The notes under the pieces: model-generated | Database searches by the model: none | Told to the model about the DNA's origin: nothing | What the model saw: only the letters and a program-made list of their open reading frames with translations | Source: Chitinophagaceae bacterium | Lineage (GTDB): Bacteria > Bacteroidota > Bacteroidia > Chitinophagales > Chitinophagaceae | DNA: 7,943 nt | Direction: 5' to 3' | Assembly: GCA_947483345.1 (NCBI GenBank) | Contig: CANKNL010000139.1 | Location: 1 to 7,943, forward strand | Program-made: the position numbers and the translations under genes | In this document: positions 5,753-7,943 of the stretch, piece by piece | Layout: the number at the start of each line of letters is the position of its first letter | Position numbering within the stretch: position 1 is the stretch's first letter

Positions 5753-7486
5753 TTATCTGGTAAAACAAAAAAATTGCTCCGTCATGTTTCCCGCCAGGTC
5801 TTCCACCCTTATTTTTAACTGGTGTTCCCCCGGTGTACAGTTTTCATCAAAATCATAAATAAATCTACTGCCTTTATCATTGCTGAAACGAAGCCAATTG
5901 CCATCCAAAGTGGCGGTAAAATTTTTAATTTCCCGGGTATTGTCTTTTATAACAAAAACCAGACGGTTTAGTTTACTGCAGTTCATATTGTTTTTAAAAC
6001 CAATAGGGGTAATAACAGGAGGTATCGTATCTATCATTAATTGAAAACTGCCAAAGTCTCTGAAACGGGCTTTATACCAACCCGAATCTTTTCCATTAAA
6101 TACCGGGTTTGCTTTTGCATAATCATTTTTACCATTGGCAAAACGATGCATGATCATTTTATCAGGAAAAGCTGTTGCGGCCTTAATTGTTATGGGAAAA
6201 TAATCCTGTAATGGAACTTGTGTATTATGTATTTGAAAAATAGGATAACCCTGTTTTGGGTTTGATTCATTGTAATTAAAACGGATGGAATCGTACAAAC
6301 AGTTAGCGGGCAAATAAAAGCTGATCTTACTGTTCTCGTAAATATTGATATGGCCCGGATGAAAAGATTGTTGTTGAGAATAGGTTAAGGATTCATCAGA
6401 TTGGGGAGGCGTAAAATTAACTGCCAGCTGAATATTAAACAGCAGTACAGCCTTGTTTCCATTAGCATCCTTTACGTCTACTTTAATTTTATGTACACCG
6501 GTATCATTAATAGTAATGACGCCATCGCCATTGATTGTTTTGTAAATACTGTTATGATAGCCGGGTAATTTCGAAAGATGTTGTATATATGACCCACCTC
6601 TACTTTTATATTTATAATCTATATGTGCATTCAGGTAACGGGTTTCAGGATAACCAATACTGTCAATTTGAAAAGCAACAACGGGGCTGTCATTTTCGTA
6701 TAAAACGGTTTCATAAATACCCTGGGGGTTAGTGGATTCGTTTAATCTGTCTGATGCCGTAATACCAAAGCTCAGCCTGTTGGTATTTATAATTATTAAT
6801 GGCGGTACAGTTGTAAAAGTATCCTGTATTTTTTTTAGCGTATAAATTTTCGGGGTTTGTTCGTAAGTGCTGATCTGTCTATCATACAGTGCTAATTTGC
6901 TGATATGCGGTGCGATGGTATCCGCTATCGGGAAGCCAAACAGAAGGGGGTTTAAAACTTTCTCTGTTTTGCTATCTCTTATTTCAAAATGCAGATGTGG
7001 TCCCTGAGAACCACCTGTGTTGCCACTGTAAGCAATGGAGTCGCCTTTTTGAACAGGAAATAAAGTTGCCGGTATATCCAGGTAAACCGCCCAGCTTTTT
7101 AATTTATACTGCTGTTCTTTCACATAATTTTCGAGGTTGCTATTAAAATCATTCAGATGTGCATACAGGGTTGTTAATCCATTTGGATGATTAATATAAA
7201 TGGACCTACCAAATCCCAGGGGTTCAATTTTCACTTTCGAAATATAACCATCGGCAGCAGCCAGTACTTTTTTGTTTTGTATTTTATCCGTGCGGCAATC
7301 GAGGCCCATATGATAATGATTGGGTCTGAGTTCACCAAAATTTGCCGATAAGGAAACCGTTGCCTCTGCTGGATAGGCAAAATAATTTTGAGGATAATGG
7401 TTGGCATTAAAATATTGAGCAGAACAAGGATACAGATTTAACAATAGTAAAATGAATAAAACAGGCTTTAGTATATGTTTAATCAT
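5753..7486 (-). CDS. Exported M23 (LytM-like) metallopeptidase with long C-terminal region
   Basis: Probable cell-wall or envelope metallopeptidase, 577 residues. An N-terminal hydrophobic run (about 5-20) ends in CSAQ, fitting signal peptidase I cleavage after residue 23. LYPC is a poor lipobox, so I do not call it a lipoprotein. The M23 domain spans about 45-185: H59-M-G-L-D63 (zinc ligands), YAHL (108-111, catalytic H110) and HLHFE (164-168, H164 and zinc ligand H166). The domain looks catalytically complete, so it is not a degenerate EnvC/NlpD-style activator. Between YAHL and the GNTGGSQGPHLHFE segment there is an insertion of about 20-25 residues compared with classical LytM. The remaining 390 or so residues are rich in short beta-strand patterns. 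Two stretches resemble Ig-like strand pairs (about 330-355 and 553-575, each with a D-x-x-G-N turn), but I recognise no named domain. The usual target would be peptidoglycan cross-bridges; the actual substrate is unknown. Confidence 0.92.
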   Translation of the reverse strand: MIKHILKPVLFILLLLNLYPCSAQYFNANHYPQNYFAYPAEATVSLSANFGELRPNHYHMGLDCRTDKIQNKKVLAAADGYISKVKIEPLGFGRSIYINHPNGLTTLYAHLNDFNSNLENYVKEQQYKLKSWAVYLDIPATLFPVQKGDSIAYSGNTGGSQGPHLHFEIRDSKTEKVLNPLLFGFPIADTIAPHISKLALYDRQISTYEQTPKIYTLKKIQDTFTTVPPLIIINTNRLSFGITASDRLNESTNPQGIYETVLYENDSPVVAFQIDSIGYPETRYLNAHIDYKYKSRGGSYIQHLSKLPGYHNSIYKTINGDGVITINDTGVHKIKVDVKDANGNKAVLLFNIQLAVNFTPPQSDESLTYSQQQSFHPGHINIYENSKISFYLPANCLYDSIRFNYNESNPKQGYPIFQIHNTQVPLQDYFPITIKAATAFPDKMIMHRFANGKNDYAKANPVFNGKDSGWYKARFRDFGSFQLMIDTIPPVITPIGFKNNMNCSKLNRLVFVIKDNTREIKNFTATLDGNWLRFSNDKGSRFIYDFDENCTPGEHQLKIRVEDLAGNMTEQFFCFTR

Positions 7487-7575
7487 TATATTTATAGAAG
7501 TTAATTTTTAGTATCAAGTAAACTATAAAATTACACCTATTCAATGAAATCCTTATTTTAATCAAAACAACTTTT

Positions 7576-7943
7576 ATGAAACAGCTGTTATATCTAGTGG
7601 TCCTTATTTTCAGCATGATGCAGGCATCTGCTCAAAATGCGGCTTGCATTGTTTTATCGGATTCCTTAAAAGGAACTTATGAAGGCGAATGTAAAAATGG
7701 TAAAGCGAATGGGAATGGTAAAGCGGTAGGTGTAAATACATATGATGGTGAATTTAAAAACGGATTACCCGAGGGTAAGGGCAAATACACCTGGTCAAAC
7801 GGCAATTATTATTATGGGGGTTGGAAAAAAGGTTTGAAAGATGGTAAAGGAGAATTACACCAGTTTGATAATGGGAAAGAGATGTTAGTAACCGGTTATT
7901 GGAAAAAAGGCAATTACAAGGGCGAGTATGAAAACCCCTACGC
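7576..7943 (+). CDS. Exported MORN-repeat protein, C-terminus cut by window edge
   Basis: The frame opens at the ATG at 7576 and runs off the right edge after 122 codons. Residues 1-19 form a signal peptide (K then a hydrophobic stretch, ending ASA before Q20), so the protein is likely exported. After a short linker containing one Cys (C24) come MORN repeats. The first begins with GTYEGECKNG (33-42), the second with TYDGEFKNGLPEGKG (55-69) and the third with YYYGGWKKGLKDGKG (78-92). A more diverged unit is GYWKKGNYKGEYE (107-119). Each shows the Y-x-G-x-(F/W)-K-x-G pattern with a following G-x-G. MORN repeats form an elongated beta-sheet used in protein or lipid contacts, but the function here is unknown. 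The gene diverges from the M23 peptidase across 89 bases. I see no Shine-Dalgarno sequence. Confidence 0.88.
   Translation, partial: MKQLLYLVVLIFSMMQASAQNAACIVLSDSLKGTYEGECKNGKANGNGKAVGVNTYDGEFKNGLPEGKGKYTWSNGNYYYGGWKKGLKDGKGELHQFDNGKEMLVTGYWKKGNYKGEYENPY

Noticed and set aside
7425..7430. Lipobox in the M23 protein signal sequence (LYPC)
   Set aside because: Pro just before Cys and Tyr at -3 or -2 do not fit the lipobox. The following S-A-Q fits signal peptidase I better.
7487..7575. Divergent promoters between the M23 and MORN genes
   Set aside because: The region is AT-rich and must hold promoters, but only imperfect TAnnTTTG matches occur on either strand (for example TAATTTTA), so no site can be placed.

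Overview
This window looks like a piece of a Bacteroidota chromosome, most likely the Chitinophagaceae or a near relative. The evidence is an AT-leaning base composition, no Shine-Dalgarno sequence at any clear start (A/T-rich leaders instead), one good TAnnTTTG-type Bacteroidota promoter element, protein sequences typical of the phylum, and the gene block birA / rsfS / ftsH / LUD protein, which I recall as a recurrent arrangement there. The family-level placement is inference.

Layout: nine protein genes fill almost the whole window and no gap exceeds 140 bases. From the left, five minus-strand genes form one tight probable operon, read right to left: rsfS (ribosome silencing factor), ftsH (membrane AAA+ zinc protease), an orphan LutC/YkgG-type LUD-domain protein, a gamma-glutamylcyclotransferase-like protein, and lpxH (lipid A biosynthesis, cut by the left edge). 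After the 84-base rsfS-ftsH gap the spacings are 7, 27 and 4 bases. A short intergenic region (4361-4492) holds the probable operon promoter and a perfect 7-bp inverted repeat, and separates the operon from the divergent birA (biotin protein ligase, + strand). birA converges on bcp (thiol peroxidase, - strand) and the two overlap by 6 bases at their stop codons. Upstream of bcp on the same strand is an exported M23/LytM-type metallopeptidase with a long C-terminal region. At the right edge a divergent + strand gene encodes an exported MORN-repeat protein, cut by the window end.

How the genes fit together: the content is mostly housekeeping and envelope maintenance (ribosome hibernation, membrane proteolysis, lipid A, cell-wall hydrolysis, peroxide defence, biotin attachment). 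The most suggestive link is ftsH with lpxH in one transcription unit, because FtsH controls lipid A synthesis in E. coli through LpxC. I found no mobile element, CRISPR array, RNA gene, phage part or defence system, and nothing I would call a previously undescribed system. The points most worth a second look are the non-ATG start of rsfS, the promoter with its palindrome, the orphan LUD gene, and the exported MORN protein.
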